Assembly: GCF_001277345.1 (NCBI RefSeq)
Contig: NZ_LIUT01000008.1
Span: 368,336-432,335 of the forward strand
DNA: 64,000 nt
Reading direction: 5' to 3'
Origin: Paenibacillus solani
Lineage (GTDB): Bacteria > Bacillota > Bacilli > Paenibacillales > Paenibacillaceae
Positions 34,087-42,252 of the stretch are shown one piece after another. The notes below the pieces were generated by a model. The model was given only the letters and a program-made list of their open reading frames with translations, ran no database searches and was not told the origin of the DNA. Each line of letters starts with the position of its first letter. Position 1 is the stretch's first letter. Both the position numbers and the translations under genes were made by a program.

Positions 34087-34139
34087 GATAGGGTTGTTCC
34101 ATAAACAGCCTATTAATCTATAGACCGGGAGTGAGATAC

Positions 34140-35189
34140 ATGAAGGGGAACGAGATCTGGGATGTAACGATTATTGGCGGAGGGCCTGCGGGGTTGTATT
34201 CAGCCTTTTACAGCGGGCTGCGCGGCATGAAGACCAAGATTATCGAATATCAGCCCAAGCTTGGAGGAAAGGTTCATGTCTATCCGGAGAAAATGATATG
34301 GGATGTTGGCGGGTTGACCCCAACTCCCGGCGCGAAGCTGATTGAACAGATGGTTCAGCAGGGCTTGACGTTTAATCCCGATGTGCTGCTAAGCGAGAAG
34401 GTTGAGTCGATTGCCCGTAATGAAGAAGGGCTATTCGAATTACATACCGCGAATTCCGGCGTGCATTTGTCCAAAACGGTTATCGTGGCGGTCGGAGGAG
34501 GAATCCTGAATCCGCAGAAGCTGGAGATTGAAGGAGCAGAGCGGTTTGAGGTGTCGAACCTGAATTATACGGTGAAGTCCCTGCAGCATTTCAAGGGCAA
34601 AACGGTGATCGTCTCCGGTGGTGGAAACTCGGCCGTCGATTGGGCGAATGAGCTGGAGCCTGTAGCGAAGAAGGTATTCCTGGCTTACCGCAAGGAAGAA
34701 TTGTCAGGCCATGAAGCCCAAGTTGAGCAGCTGATGAACAGCTCGGCCACCTGTTATCTCCATACGTCGATCACAAAACTCATCGCTTCAGATAATCATG
34801 AAGTGATTGAACGGGTAGAATTGACGAATAGCGCAACGGGAGAAGTGTCGTATCTGGCTGTTGACGAGGTGATTATTAATCACGGTTATGAACGGGATAT
34901 GTCGCTGCTGGAGAACAGCAAGCTCGATATTCATCGGGTCAATGATTACTATGTCGCAGGCAGTGCAAATTGCTGTTCTTCGGTTCGAGGACTATATGCG
35001 GCAGGCGATATCCTGCATTTTGACGGAAAGCTGCATCTCATTGCAGGCGCCTTCCAGGATGCCGCGAACGCGGTGAACAGTGCAAAGCAGTTCATTGAGC
35101 CGGACGCGGGAAAATCCGCGATGGTCTCCTCCCATAACGAGGTGTTCAAAGAGCGCAACCGCGAGCTTGTGAAGCAGTTGATCGATTGA
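34140..35189 (+). CDS. Ferredoxin--NADP(+) reductase, YcgT/YumC type
   Basis: About 349 residues from the ATG at 34140, eight bases after GGAG. The FAD-binding motif GGGPAGLYSAFY is at about 11-22, then the second dinucleotide motif VSGGGNSAVDWA near 160 and ARG/AAGDI near 285-295 for FAD. There is no CxxC redox pair, which separates it from thioredoxin reductase and places it with thioredoxin-reductase-like ferredoxin/flavodoxin reductases. It moves electrons between NADPH and ferredoxin or flavodoxin in the cytoplasm. A Fur box upstream suggests induction under iron limitation, as known for Bacillus ycgT. Confidence 0.9.
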   Translation: MKGNEIWDVTIIGGGPAGLYSAFYSGLRGMKTKIIEYQPKLGGKVHVYPEKMIWDVGGLTPTPGAKLIEQMVQQGLTFNPDVLLSEKVESIARNEEGLFELHTANSGVHLSKTVIVAVGGGILNPQKLEIEGAERFEVSNLNYTVKSLQHFKGKTVIVSGGGNSAVDWANELEPVAKKVFLAYRKEELSGHEAQVEQLMNSSATCYLHTSITKLIASDNHEVIERVELTNSATGEVSYLAVDEVIINHGYERDMSLLENSKLDIHRVNDYYVAGSANCCSSVRGLYAAGDILHFDGKLHLIAGAFQDAANAVNSAKQFIEPDAGKSAMVSSHNEVFKERNRELVKQLID

Positions 35190-35269
35190 TCATAGGGCTC
35201 CATATCACATGACTTCCCCAGGAATCGCTGGCGAGGAATTTTGACTTAATCCATAAATGAAGTAGTAGA

Positions 35270-35300
35270 TAACCCCCAGTTTGTGGGGGTTATTTCTTGT
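35270..35300. terminator. Bidirectional terminator between reductase and lipoprotein genes
   Basis: ATAACCCCC and GGGGGTTAT pair around AGTTTGT; TTTCTTG follows on the plus strand. Confidence 0.88.
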
Positions 35301-35310
35301 TTGAAGCCGT

Positions 35311-35793
35311 TTATTTGGTTAACCGAAACGAATCTTTAATACCTTCAACATCCTTGAACATTTTAGAATATCCCTCTTTCAGCTGTTCGTCCCCGCTATT
35401 GAACTGAACATCGGTTGGTGTACTGAATGTATATACTTTATCATCAGATTTACCAACTTCAGTAATATGAATGGTATTAAGCAACTCTTCACTCTCTTCT
35501 TGCCACTGCTGTTCTGAGAATACTCTAATGGTAAATAAAGCCCCGCCTGCTCCGGCCTCATTGTTGGCCTTATCCAGAAATTCAATGGTCTCATCTTTCT
35601 CAGAAATGATGTAAGTTTCCTTCCAGTCTCCTGGCAGATCCAGTCTGAAATGATAGTTCTGATTCTCATAAACAATTGGAGTTTGATCAATAGGATTTTT
35701 CTTGATTTCCCTCGCCTTCTCACTGCCACAAGCTGTTGTGAAAAGAATTATAGTGCAGAGAAGATAATAAATGATCTTTCCCTTCTTGAACAT
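35311..35793 (-). CDS. Hypothetical lipoprotein, PsbP-like
   Basis: About 160 residues from the second in-frame ATG (35793), which has AAAGGAG about 11 bases upstream; a start at 35817 would add eight residues. The signal peptide has a lipobox (LFTTAC), so the mature protein is anchored outside the membrane. The body has the strand pattern YHFRLDLPGDWKETYII and GALFTIRVFSEQQWQ, resembling the PsbP/MOG1 alpha-beta-alpha fold of small surface lipoproteins. Family assignment is by pattern only. It is a single gene facing the reductase. Function unknown. Confidence 0.75.
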   Translation of the reverse strand: MFKKGKIIYYLLCTIILFTTACGSEKAREIKKNPIDQTPIVYENQNYHFRLDLPGDWKETYIISEKDETIEFLDKANNEAGAGGALFTIRVFSEQQWQEESEELLNTIHITEVGKSDDKVYTFSTPTDVQFNSGDEQLKEGYSKMFKDVEGIKDSFRLTK

Positions 35794-35989
35794 GGTTTCA
35801 TCAGCTCCTTTTATCATTAAACGAGTAAAACAAGCTGCAAGTTACCATAAAAGGGCACTTAGATATGAATGGATCTCATAAATATAAATAAATAATTTTT
35901 GGGAAATATGGTTCGTGTATTTATGTTATGTTTAGTAGGTTAAAGGTTGTCTTTTACATATTTTTCACATGGACTGGAGGGCATAAGAT

Positions 35990-38428
35990 TTGGAAAACCG
36001 GGATTATCAACGTCTTGTGGTGATAGGTAACGGGATGGCAGGAATCAACACCGTGGAGCAGCTCCTAAAACTTTCTCCTAACACTTATAAGATCACCGTA
36101 TTCGGTAAAGAGCCTTATCCGAATTATAATCGTATTCAATTGTCATACGTTCTGGAGAAGAGTAAAGCGGTTGAAGATATTATTTTGAATGATTGGGATT
36201 GGTATACAGATAATGGAATTGAGCTTCATACTGGAACGTCGGTTACCCATATTGATACAGAGAAGAAAATAGTCACAGCGGATAATGGTATGCAGGTGTC
36301 TTACGATAAGCTGATCATTGCAACCGGTTCCAAGCCGCTGATGCTGCCGGTGCCTGGTGCAGACAAACAAGGAATTATCGGGTTCCGGGACATCGCGGAT
36401 TGTGAGCATATGCTGCATGCAGCAGATCTATACAAGAAGGCTGCTGTCATTGGTGGTGGGTTACTAGGATTGGAAGCCGCTAAAGGACTGCTTAAGCTGG
36501 GTATGGATGTAACGGTAGTTCATTTATTCAAAGACATCATGGAACGTCAGCTGGATCATACGGCATCTCTTATGCTGCAGGCTGAGCTGGAGAGTCAGGG
36601 GTTGAAATTTGCTACAGGCAAGCAGACTGAGGAATTTTTAGGAGAAGAACGGGTCAGTGGTATCCGGTTTACGGATGGAACTACACTTGATACCGAATTC
36701 GTTGTGATGTCAGCAGGGATCAGGCCGAATGTTGAGGTGGCAAAAGCAAGCGGCTTGGATGTGAACAGAGGCATTCTCGTAGATGACTATATGCGCACCT
36801 CGGCGCCAGATGTATATGCCGTAGGGGAGTGTAATGAGCACCGCGGTATTTGCTATGGGCTTGTAGCACCGCTCTTTGAGCAGGGCGTCGTGCTCGCCAA
36901 GCATTTATGCGGAGTAGAGACGAAGCCGTACGAAGGCTCTGTTGTATCGACTCAGCTCAAGATATCGGGCGTAGATGTCTTCTCGGCAGGAGAATTTATG
37001 GATGCGGATGACCTGGCGATCGTGCGTATGCATGATGATTGGCGCCGTGTTTATAAAAAAGTACTGCTGCGTGGTGGGCGAATTGTTGGCGGCGTTCTGG
37101 TCGGGGATGGTAAAGAAGCGTCAAGACTACAGCAATGGATCCGAACAGGCACGGTTATGACTGAGGTTATACATGATGCCATCGTCGGACAGTCATCGAT
37201 CGACACAGGCAATACAGCAGCCGAATTGGCCGATGAGGAGATTGTATGCGGCTGTAATGGTGTGACGAAGAAGCATATTGTTGATGCCATAGAGCAAAAG
37301 GGATTGACGACTGTCGAGGAGATTAAGGGTGCTACGGGAGCCTCTCGTTCTTGCGGAGGGTGTCGCCCTGTCGTAGAGCAGATTCTTCAGTTCGTTCTTG
37401 GAGAAAAGTATGATTCTGCTGCTGCCAAGCAAGAAGCGATGTGTACTTGTACCACATTGAGCAGAGATGAAGTCGTTACGGCAATCAAAGAGAAAGGACT
37501 TATTACCTCTAAAGAAGTCAGATATGCTCTGGATTGGAATAACACAGAAGGCTGCTCGAAGTGCCGTCCAGCGTTGAATTATTACTTAGGAATGATCTGG
37601 CCGACAGAGCATGTGGATGAGAGAGACTCTCGTTTCGTAAATGAACGGATGCATGCCAATATCCAGAAGGATGGCACCTTTGGAGTTGTGCCGCGGATGT
37701 ACGGTGGAGTGACTACACCGGAGGATCTTAGACTTATCGCAGATATTGCGGTTAAATATAACGTTAAATTAGTAAAGGTAACAGGTGGGCAGCGGCTTGA
37801 CTTACTGGGGGTCCGCAAGGAAGATTTGCCTAAGATCTGGAAGGACTTAGGTATGCCTTCAGGCTATGCCTACGCCAAGGCACTGCGTACCGTCAAGACC
37901 TGTGTAGGTAATCAATTCTGCCGTTTCGGTACGAAAGATTCGATGGGCATGGGCATCTTGCTTGAGAAGAAGTTTGAGAGATTGGATATGCCAGCGAAAT
38001 TCAAGTTAGCGGTCAATGGTTGTCCACGTAACTGTGCGGAATCCTCGACGAAGGATATTGGAATCGTTGGGAATGAAGGGGCATGGGAAATTTATGTAGG
38101 TGGTAACGGCGGTATAAAGGCTCGCCTGGCTGAACTGTTATGTAAGGTTCGTACAGATGAAGAGCTGCTTGATATTGTATCAGCGTTTATGCAGCATTAT
38201 CGTGAGACGGGTAGATATTTAGAGCGGACTTCAGATTGGATCGAACGAGTAGGCCTTGCTTCTGTAATGGAAGTAGTCGTAACCGACCTTGATAATCGCC
38301 GGGCACTGGTTGAACGGATGGAAATCGCATTAAGCCAGGTGAAAGAGCCTTGGAGTGAAATTCTAAACAACTCGAACTTACGTGAGCGGATGTTTGAAGA
38401 TATCAAAGTTACGACAGATCAGAACTAA
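35990..38428 (+). CDS. nirB: Assimilatory nitrite reductase large subunit
   Basis: This 812-residue enzyme begins at a TTG eight bases after GGAGGG. Its domains follow the NasD/NirB order: FAD/NAD(P)H reductase at about 1-400 (VVIGNGMAGINTVEQL; AVIGGGLLGLEAAKGL), a BFD-like [2Fe-2S] domain near 418-480 (CGCNGVTKKH, CGGCRP), and a second BFD-like unit near 483-540 (CTCTTLSRDEV, CSKCRP). The sirohaem/4Fe-4S reductase half follows, with ligands in CVGNQFCRFG (about 637) and NGCPRNCAES (about 674). It reduces nitrite to ammonium in the cytoplasm with NAD(P)H. nirD and a hemD-like gene follow directly, which supplies the small subunit and a sirohaem precursor. No nitrate reductase lies in this window. 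Confidence 0.95.
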   Translation: MENRDYQRLVVIGNGMAGINTVEQLLKLSPNTYKITVFGKEPYPNYNRIQLSYVLEKSKAVEDIILNDWDWYTDNGIELHTGTSVTHIDTEKKIVTADNGMQVSYDKLIIATGSKPLMLPVPGADKQGIIGFRDIADCEHMLHAADLYKKAAVIGGGLLGLEAAKGLLKLGMDVTVVHLFKDIMERQLDHTASLMLQAELESQGLKFATGKQTEEFLGEERVSGIRFTDGTTLDTEFVVMSAGIRPNVEVAKASGLDVNRGILVDDYMRTSAPDVYAVGECNEHRGICYGLVAPLFEQGVVLAKHLCGVETKPYEGSVVSTQLKISGVDVFSAGEFMDADDLAIVRMHDDWRRVYKKVLLRGGRIVGGVLVGDGKEASRLQQWIRTGTVMTEVIHDAIVGQSSIDTGNTAAELADEEIVCGCNGVTKKHIVDAIEQKGLTTVEEIKGATGASRSCGGCRPVVEQILQFVLGEKYDSAAAKQEAMCTCTTLSRDEVVTAIKEKGLITSKEVRYALDWNNTEGCSKCRPALNYYLGMIWPTEHVDERDSRFVNERMHANIQKDGTFGVVPRMYGGVTTPEDLRLIADIAVKYNVKLVKVTGGQRLDLLGVRKEDLPKIWKDLGMPSGYAYAKALRTVKTCVGNQFCRFGTKDSMGMGILLEKKFERLDMPAKFKLAVNGCPRNCAESSTKDIGIVGNEGAWEIYVGGNGGIKARLAELLCKVRTDEELLDIVSAFMQHYRETGRYLERTSDWIERVGLASVMEVVVTDLDNRRALVERMEIALSQVKEPWSEILNNSNLRERMFEDIKVTTDQN

Positions 38429-38446
38429 GGAGAGGGGGATCATAGG

Positions 38447-38815
38447 ATGCCAATGAGTAATCCGAACGCGGAAGAGTATACATTTTATCTGGTGGGTAAG
38501 CCGGAAGACTTCTCGGAAAGACTTGGTCGTGTTGTTCGTTTGGGTGAGGTAGAGCTCGCCGTGTTCAAAACAACGGATGGGAAAATTTATGCCTTGGAGA
38601 ACCAAAGTCCTGGCCCTCGGGGTGGAACGATTGCAGAGGGGATCATCTCGGGAGATGTTTTGTTTGATCCCATTTGCGATTGGAAAATAGGGCTGGCAGA
38701 TGGTCTAGTACATGCACCCGATACAGGCCAAGTTCGTGTGTACCCGGTACAAGTCCTCGAGGATGAGGTGCGTATTGGTCTTCCCAAGAGAGAAGGAGGG
38801 ACTCTTCATGACTGA
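38447..38815 (+). CDS. nirD: Nitrite reductase small subunit, Rieske-like
   Basis: This 122-residue protein has the NirD fold: a Rieske-type beta barrel (YFLVGKPEDF-like start, LGEVELAVFKTTDGKIYALE) but without the cluster-binding CxH pairs of a true Rieske protein, as is normal for NirD. The relevant loop reads SPGPRGGTIAEG and the later one FDPICDWKIGLADG. It would bind the large subunit. It lies 18 bases after nirB, with GGAGAGGGGGA as ribosome binding site, and its last eight bases overlap the uroporphyrinogen synthase gene. The operon order matches sirohaem-dependent nitrite assimilation. Confidence 0.92.
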   Translation: MPMSNPNAEEYTFYLVGKPEDFSERLGRVVRLGEVELAVFKTTDGKIYALENQSPGPRGGTIAEGIISGDVLFDPICDWKIGLADGLVHAPDTGQVRVYPVQVLEDEVRIGLPKREGGTLHD

Positions 38816-39632
38816 ACAATTATTGAATAAGAAGATTGTCATTGCCGGATCGCAAAAAACTGAAGAGATGGCCGAGATTATTAAACGAAGAGGCGGCGTT
38901 CCAGTCGTTCGTTCGCTTCAAGGATTGACCGATTCGAATCCTGAAGAGGTAGAGGCTGATGTCTCCCGCTTTATAGAAGAAGGAGCGGATTGGTTCATAT
39001 TTACCACAGGTATAGGGTTTAACGCCATGTATCAAGCGGCAGAACGAATGAATGTCCTGCAAGCTTTTGAAGAGAAGCTTAGAGAGGCTAAGATTGCCTG
39101 CCGCGGTTATAAAACCAATGCTTTCTTGAAGAAGTCCGGCGTTCACCCTGTGGTTTGTGATGATGACGGAACCATCGCCAGCATGATTGATAAACTTCAG
39201 GTGTTTGATATGAAAGATCAGCGTGTGTGGATTCAGCTCCACGGTGAATTATCCAATCAACTTTTTCAATTTATTAAGACTAAAGGCGGGCTGGACGTAC
39301 AAACGGTGCTTCCTTATCGTTATCATGCACCAGAAAGAGAGACACTTGTTCAAATCACCGAGGAATTGATCGCAGGACAAGTAGACGCAGTCTGCTTTAC
39401 GACAAGAGTTCAGGTGAACTATTTGTTTGAATATGCAAGACAAGCGGGACAAGAAGAGAAGGTAAAGGCCGCTTTTGAACAGAAAGTGCTTGCCGCTGCA
39501 GTGGGAAAAGTAACGTTTGAAGCATTGCGTGCTGAGGGGATTCATAGAATCATCGTCCCGGAGAAGGAACGTATGGGCTCCATGATTGTTGAACTGGCTC
39601 AATATTTCGAGCGCATAGAAGAGAACGAATGA
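38808..39632 (+). CDS. hemD: Uroporphyrinogen-III synthase
   Basis: About 274 residues from the ATG at 38808 (GAAGGAGGGACTCTTC upstream). It has the two-lobed HemD pattern: KKIVIAGSQKTEEMAEII at the start, WFIFTTGIGFNAMYQ near 62, CRGYKTNAFLKKSG near 97, VWIQLHGELSNQLFQ near 135, DAVCFTTRVQVNYLFE near 190 and LAAAVGKVTFEAL near 227. The enzyme closes hydroxymethylbilane to uroporphyrinogen III, the branch point for sirohaem, which nitrite reductase needs. It overlaps nirD by eight bases, so the cofactor enzyme is co-translated with the apoenzyme. A terminator follows. Confidence 0.88.
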   Translation: MTEQLLNKKIVIAGSQKTEEMAEIIKRRGGVPVVRSLQGLTDSNPEEVEADVSRFIEEGADWFIFTTGIGFNAMYQAAERMNVLQAFEEKLREAKIACRGYKTNAFLKKSGVHPVVCDDDGTIASMIDKLQVFDMKDQRVWIQLHGELSNQLFQFIKTKGGLDVQTVLPYRYHAPERETLVQITEELIAGQVDAVCFTTRVQVNYLFEYARQAGQEEKVKAAFEQKVLAAAVGKVTFEALRAEGIHRIIVPEKERMGSMIVELAQYFERIEENE

Positions 39633-39655
39633 GTTAGATAGAAGAAAGTGAAGCA

Positions 39656-39702
39656 AAAGCTGTTCCCATTGTCTACAGTTGATGATGGGGGCAGCTTTTT
39701 TA
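39656..39702 (+). terminator. Terminator of the nirBD-hemD operon
   Basis: AAAGCTGTTCCCAT (39656-39669) pairs with ATGGGGGCAGCTTT (from 39684) with one mismatch-like position, followed by TTTT. Confidence 0.88.
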
Positions 39703-39865
39703 TGGGATAATTATGCTTACAGACAAGCTGTAGCCTGAATTCATAATGATGACCCATCGATACATAAGGTTTTTCGTTCATAAAGTGCTAAAAATAGTGT
39801 AGTGTGAGGTAACCTTTTTTATATGAATCGGCACTTAGAGATAGAGACATCGAGAAGGGAGGTTA

Positions 39866-41455
39866 ATGAACGTGTTCCAATGGATTGAAGAAGCAAAGCG
39901 GGGCAGTGCGGAGGCTCAGGAAAGCTTGGTCCGGCATTTTACCGGCATGGCGCTGGCCGTGGCCTACGATAAATTACAGGACCCCTATTTAGCGGAGGAT
40001 GCCGTGCAGGAGGCATTTACGGAGGCCTTTGCAAATCTGCATAAGCTGCAGGATCCCCGGCGTTTTCCCGGATGGTTCAAAGTGATTGTGGAGCGGCAGT
40101 GTTACAGGGACTTGCGCCGCAAGCACTTTCAAATGGTACCCATTCATGAGGTTGAATTGCTATCGGAAGAACAGCGGAGCCTGGAGTCGGTCGTGGAAAA
40201 AAGAGAAATGATTAGTCAGCTTCATGCTACGATTGCGGATTTGCCGTCCAGCATGCGGATTGCAGTCCAGCTTTATTATTTTCAAGGCTACAGCCTGCGG
40301 GAGATTTCGCAGTATATGGACATTTCCTTGCCGGCTTTGAAGAAGCGGCTCTTTGATGCCCGGCGGAAGCTGAAGAACACGCTTCATGTAGCCGACTTTG
40401 TATCGGTGTTCACCGATCTATATGAGGGAGGCAGACGTATGCTGCATATCGTTAACGGAGATTCAGTGGGGGATAAGTTGAAGCAAGGGAATATTCAAGG
40501 GGATATCCTGGTTTGGAGAGAGCTTTATTCATTCGGTCCTGTCTTTAAGCGCATGGACCAGCCAGGTAACCGAAAGGCAAGAGCTCAGTATCTGGAGCAC
40601 ACGCTCGGAATACCGGAGAAGGAATACATCGAGACCTGTGAGACACAGGAGAGGAAGCTCCAGGATTTTCGCAAATATGATGAAATCGTGCTCTGGTTTG
40701 AGCATGATCTGTTTGACCAGACGATGCTGGCTTATTTGTTGCATTGGTTCAAGAAACAGGCACTGGGGAATACGAAGCTAAGTCTGCTGTGCATTGGCGC
40801 ATACCCGGGCATCGAGCTGTTCCGCGGGCTGGGGCAGCTTAGCACGGAACAGCTCGAGACTTTATCGGGTACATGGCATGCGATTGGAAAAGAAGAGCTC
40901 ATGCTGGGCAGCAAGCTGTGGGAAGCCTATACCTCGGATCAACCGGAGAAGCATCAGCATATGCTGGAGGTGGACTCCTCGGCGTTGCCTTTTGCGAGGG
41001 ATGCGTTCGAGGCTCATCTGGCACGGCTGCCCTCTGTAAACAATGGGCTCGGGATCATCGAGCAGACCACGTTGGAGGCCGTAGCGGGCGGAACCGATAA
41101 ACCTTATGAATTATTCCGAAAGGTAGGGGACCAGCTCCATGTACTTGGAATGGGAGACCTCGAGTTCTGGTATTACCTGGCGAAGATGACGGAGGGGCCG
41201 GATCCCTTGCTCTTGATCGATGGAACGGAGCCTTTTCCTGATTTCAAGCTTTCCGTTCCCCAATTCCAGGATCGAGTGCTGCAAGTAACGAATCGGGGAC
41301 GGGACATATTAGACGGAAAGGCCGAATATGCCTGCACCGGAATGATCGATAAATGGGTAGGGGGTCTGCATGTGCAGGGAGAGACTCCGTCATGGCGCTG
41401 GAACCCGGAACGGAAATTCGTTGAGCGTACGGATAACCGGACCGACTGCAGATAA
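39866..41455 (+). CDS. Sigma-70 family factor fused to DUF1835-like domain
   Basis: A 529-residue fusion. Residues 1-175 are an ECF-type sigma factor: region 2 with YLAEDAVQEAFTEAFANL and PRRFPGWFKVIVERQCY, and region 4 with YYFQGYSLREISQYMDISLP and LKKRLFDARRKL. From about 192 a different domain begins, MLHIVNGDSVGDKLKQG, with DILVWRELYSFGPV and DEIVLWFEHDLFDQTML, which I recognise as DUF1835; a C-terminal DUF3658-like part follows. The enclosed C-terminal part is longer than the sigma part. AAGGGAGG precedes the ATG. No anti-sigma gene is adjacent, so the DUF may itself be the sensor. The joint is in one frame with no stop, so the fusion is real in the sequence. Confidence 0.88.
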   Translation: MNVFQWIEEAKRGSAEAQESLVRHFTGMALAVAYDKLQDPYLAEDAVQEAFTEAFANLHKLQDPRRFPGWFKVIVERQCYRDLRRKHFQMVPIHEVELLSEEQRSLESVVEKREMISQLHATIADLPSSMRIAVQLYYFQGYSLREISQYMDISLPALKKRLFDARRKLKNTLHVADFVSVFTDLYEGGRRMLHIVNGDSVGDKLKQGNIQGDILVWRELYSFGPVFKRMDQPGNRKARAQYLEHTLGIPEKEYIETCETQERKLQDFRKYDEIVLWFEHDLFDQTMLAYLLHWFKKQALGNTKLSLLCIGAYPGIELFRGLGQLSTEQLETLSGTWHAIGKEELMLGSKLWEAYTSDQPEKHQHMLEVDSSALPFARDAFEAHLARLPSVNNGLGIIEQTTLEAVAGGTDKPYELFRKVGDQLHVLGMGDLEFWYYLAKMTEGPDPLLLIDGTEPFPDFKLSVPQFQDRVLQVTNRGRDILDGKAEYACTGMIDKWVGGLHVQGETPSWRWNPERKFVERTDNRTDCR

Positions 41456-41465
41456 GCTAATAAAG

Positions 41466-41519
41466 GGAAAGGGACGATCCAGCTTGGCGTTGATGCCCAT
41501 GCACGGATTGTCCCTTTCT
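41466..41519. terminator. Terminator between sigma fusion and PfpI-like genes
   Basis: GAAAGGGACGATCC pairs with GGATTGTCCCTTTC with one G-U pair around a long loop that has its own GGCG/TGCCC pairing. It serves the convergent genes. Confidence 0.75.
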
Positions 41520-41618
41520 ACTGTATCGGATACGACTCGATTCCAAATCCGAGTTGGTTTACAGGTTGGAGGGGCTTGGCTTAACCTAAACGAGGCCTCC
41601 CCGTTCCAACATCCAGAT

Positions 41619-42224
41619 TTAGATGCCCGTCTTGGCATAATAGACCGAGGATGAGGTTCCCGTCTGGTAATACGGGTAACTCATCGCCGACTTTACTTGT
41701 TCGACGGTGGCTGCATCGGTTAATCTCTCTAATACGTAAAGACCGAGATCAATGGATGAAGATACCCCGCTGCCCGTAATGATACGGCCATCCTGGACAA
41801 TACGTGCTTGAACGACCTCCTTGCAGTAGGGGGCCAAAAGCTCGTAAGCTGATGCATTGGAGGTAGCCCGCTTGCCCTCCAGCAGACCGGCTGCGCCCAG
41901 CAGCAGCGATCCGGTACAGACGGATATGATATACCTGGCTTCCCGGGCTGTCCGCAACCACGTCAACATATCGGGATCGAATCTTAGCTCCCTTGTGGAA
42001 AAGCCGCCGGGAACGAAGACCAGATCATATTCCGATAGATCCGGCTTTACCCGCGATATGGCAAATGCGAGCCCGCGGTCATCCGTAATTTGCGCGCTCA
42101 TCGCACAATAATCCCAGGAAATCTCAGCTTCTGGCTGGATGTGGGAAAGCCTCGTTATCCCATCGGTGAAGCCGATAAGGTCCAGGGACGTCATCCCATG
42201 GAACAGAATAAATGCCATCTTCAT
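41619..42224 (-). CDS. DJ-1/PfpI-family protein
   Basis: About 201 residues from the ATG at 42224; the upstream in-frame GTG is part of the GCAGGTG ribosome binding region. The fold is the DJ-1/PfpI (class I glutamine amidotransferase-like) flavodoxin type: MAFILFHGMTSLDLIG at the start with the conserved acidic residue, DLVFVPGGF near 70, and the nucleophile elbow SVCTGSLLLGAAGLL near residues 103-117 with the active cysteine. This matches the isonitrile hydratase and AraC-partner subgroup rather than the glyoxalase III one. Substrate unknown. It lies 29 bases after the MFS gene's end on the same strand, probably in one transcript. Confidence 0.88.
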   Translation of the reverse strand: MKMAFILFHGMTSLDLIGFTDGITRLSHIQPEAEISWDYCAMSAQITDDRGLAFAISRVKPDLSEYDLVFVPGGFSTRELRFDPDMLTWLRTAREARYIISVCTGSLLLGAAGLLEGKRATSNASAYELLAPYCKEVVQARIVQDGRIITGSGVSSSIDLGLYVLERLTDAATVEQVKSAMSYPYYQTGTSSSVYYAKTGI

Positions 42225-42252
42225 GATAAACACCTGCCTATAGAAATTTTTA

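Larger units (their letters stand above)
33824..34139. other. Divergent iron-regulated intergenic region
   Basis: This 316-base region separates the siderophore ATPase and the ferredoxin reductase genes. It holds two Fur-box-like sequences, one near each gene, and no coding sequence that I can support. Confidence 0.7.

Noticed and set aside
35818..35989. TnrA/GlnR or NsrR/Fnr operator before nirB
   Set aside because: I looked for TGTNA-N7-TNACA and for NsrR- and Fnr-like palindromes; partial matches only, none good enough to list.
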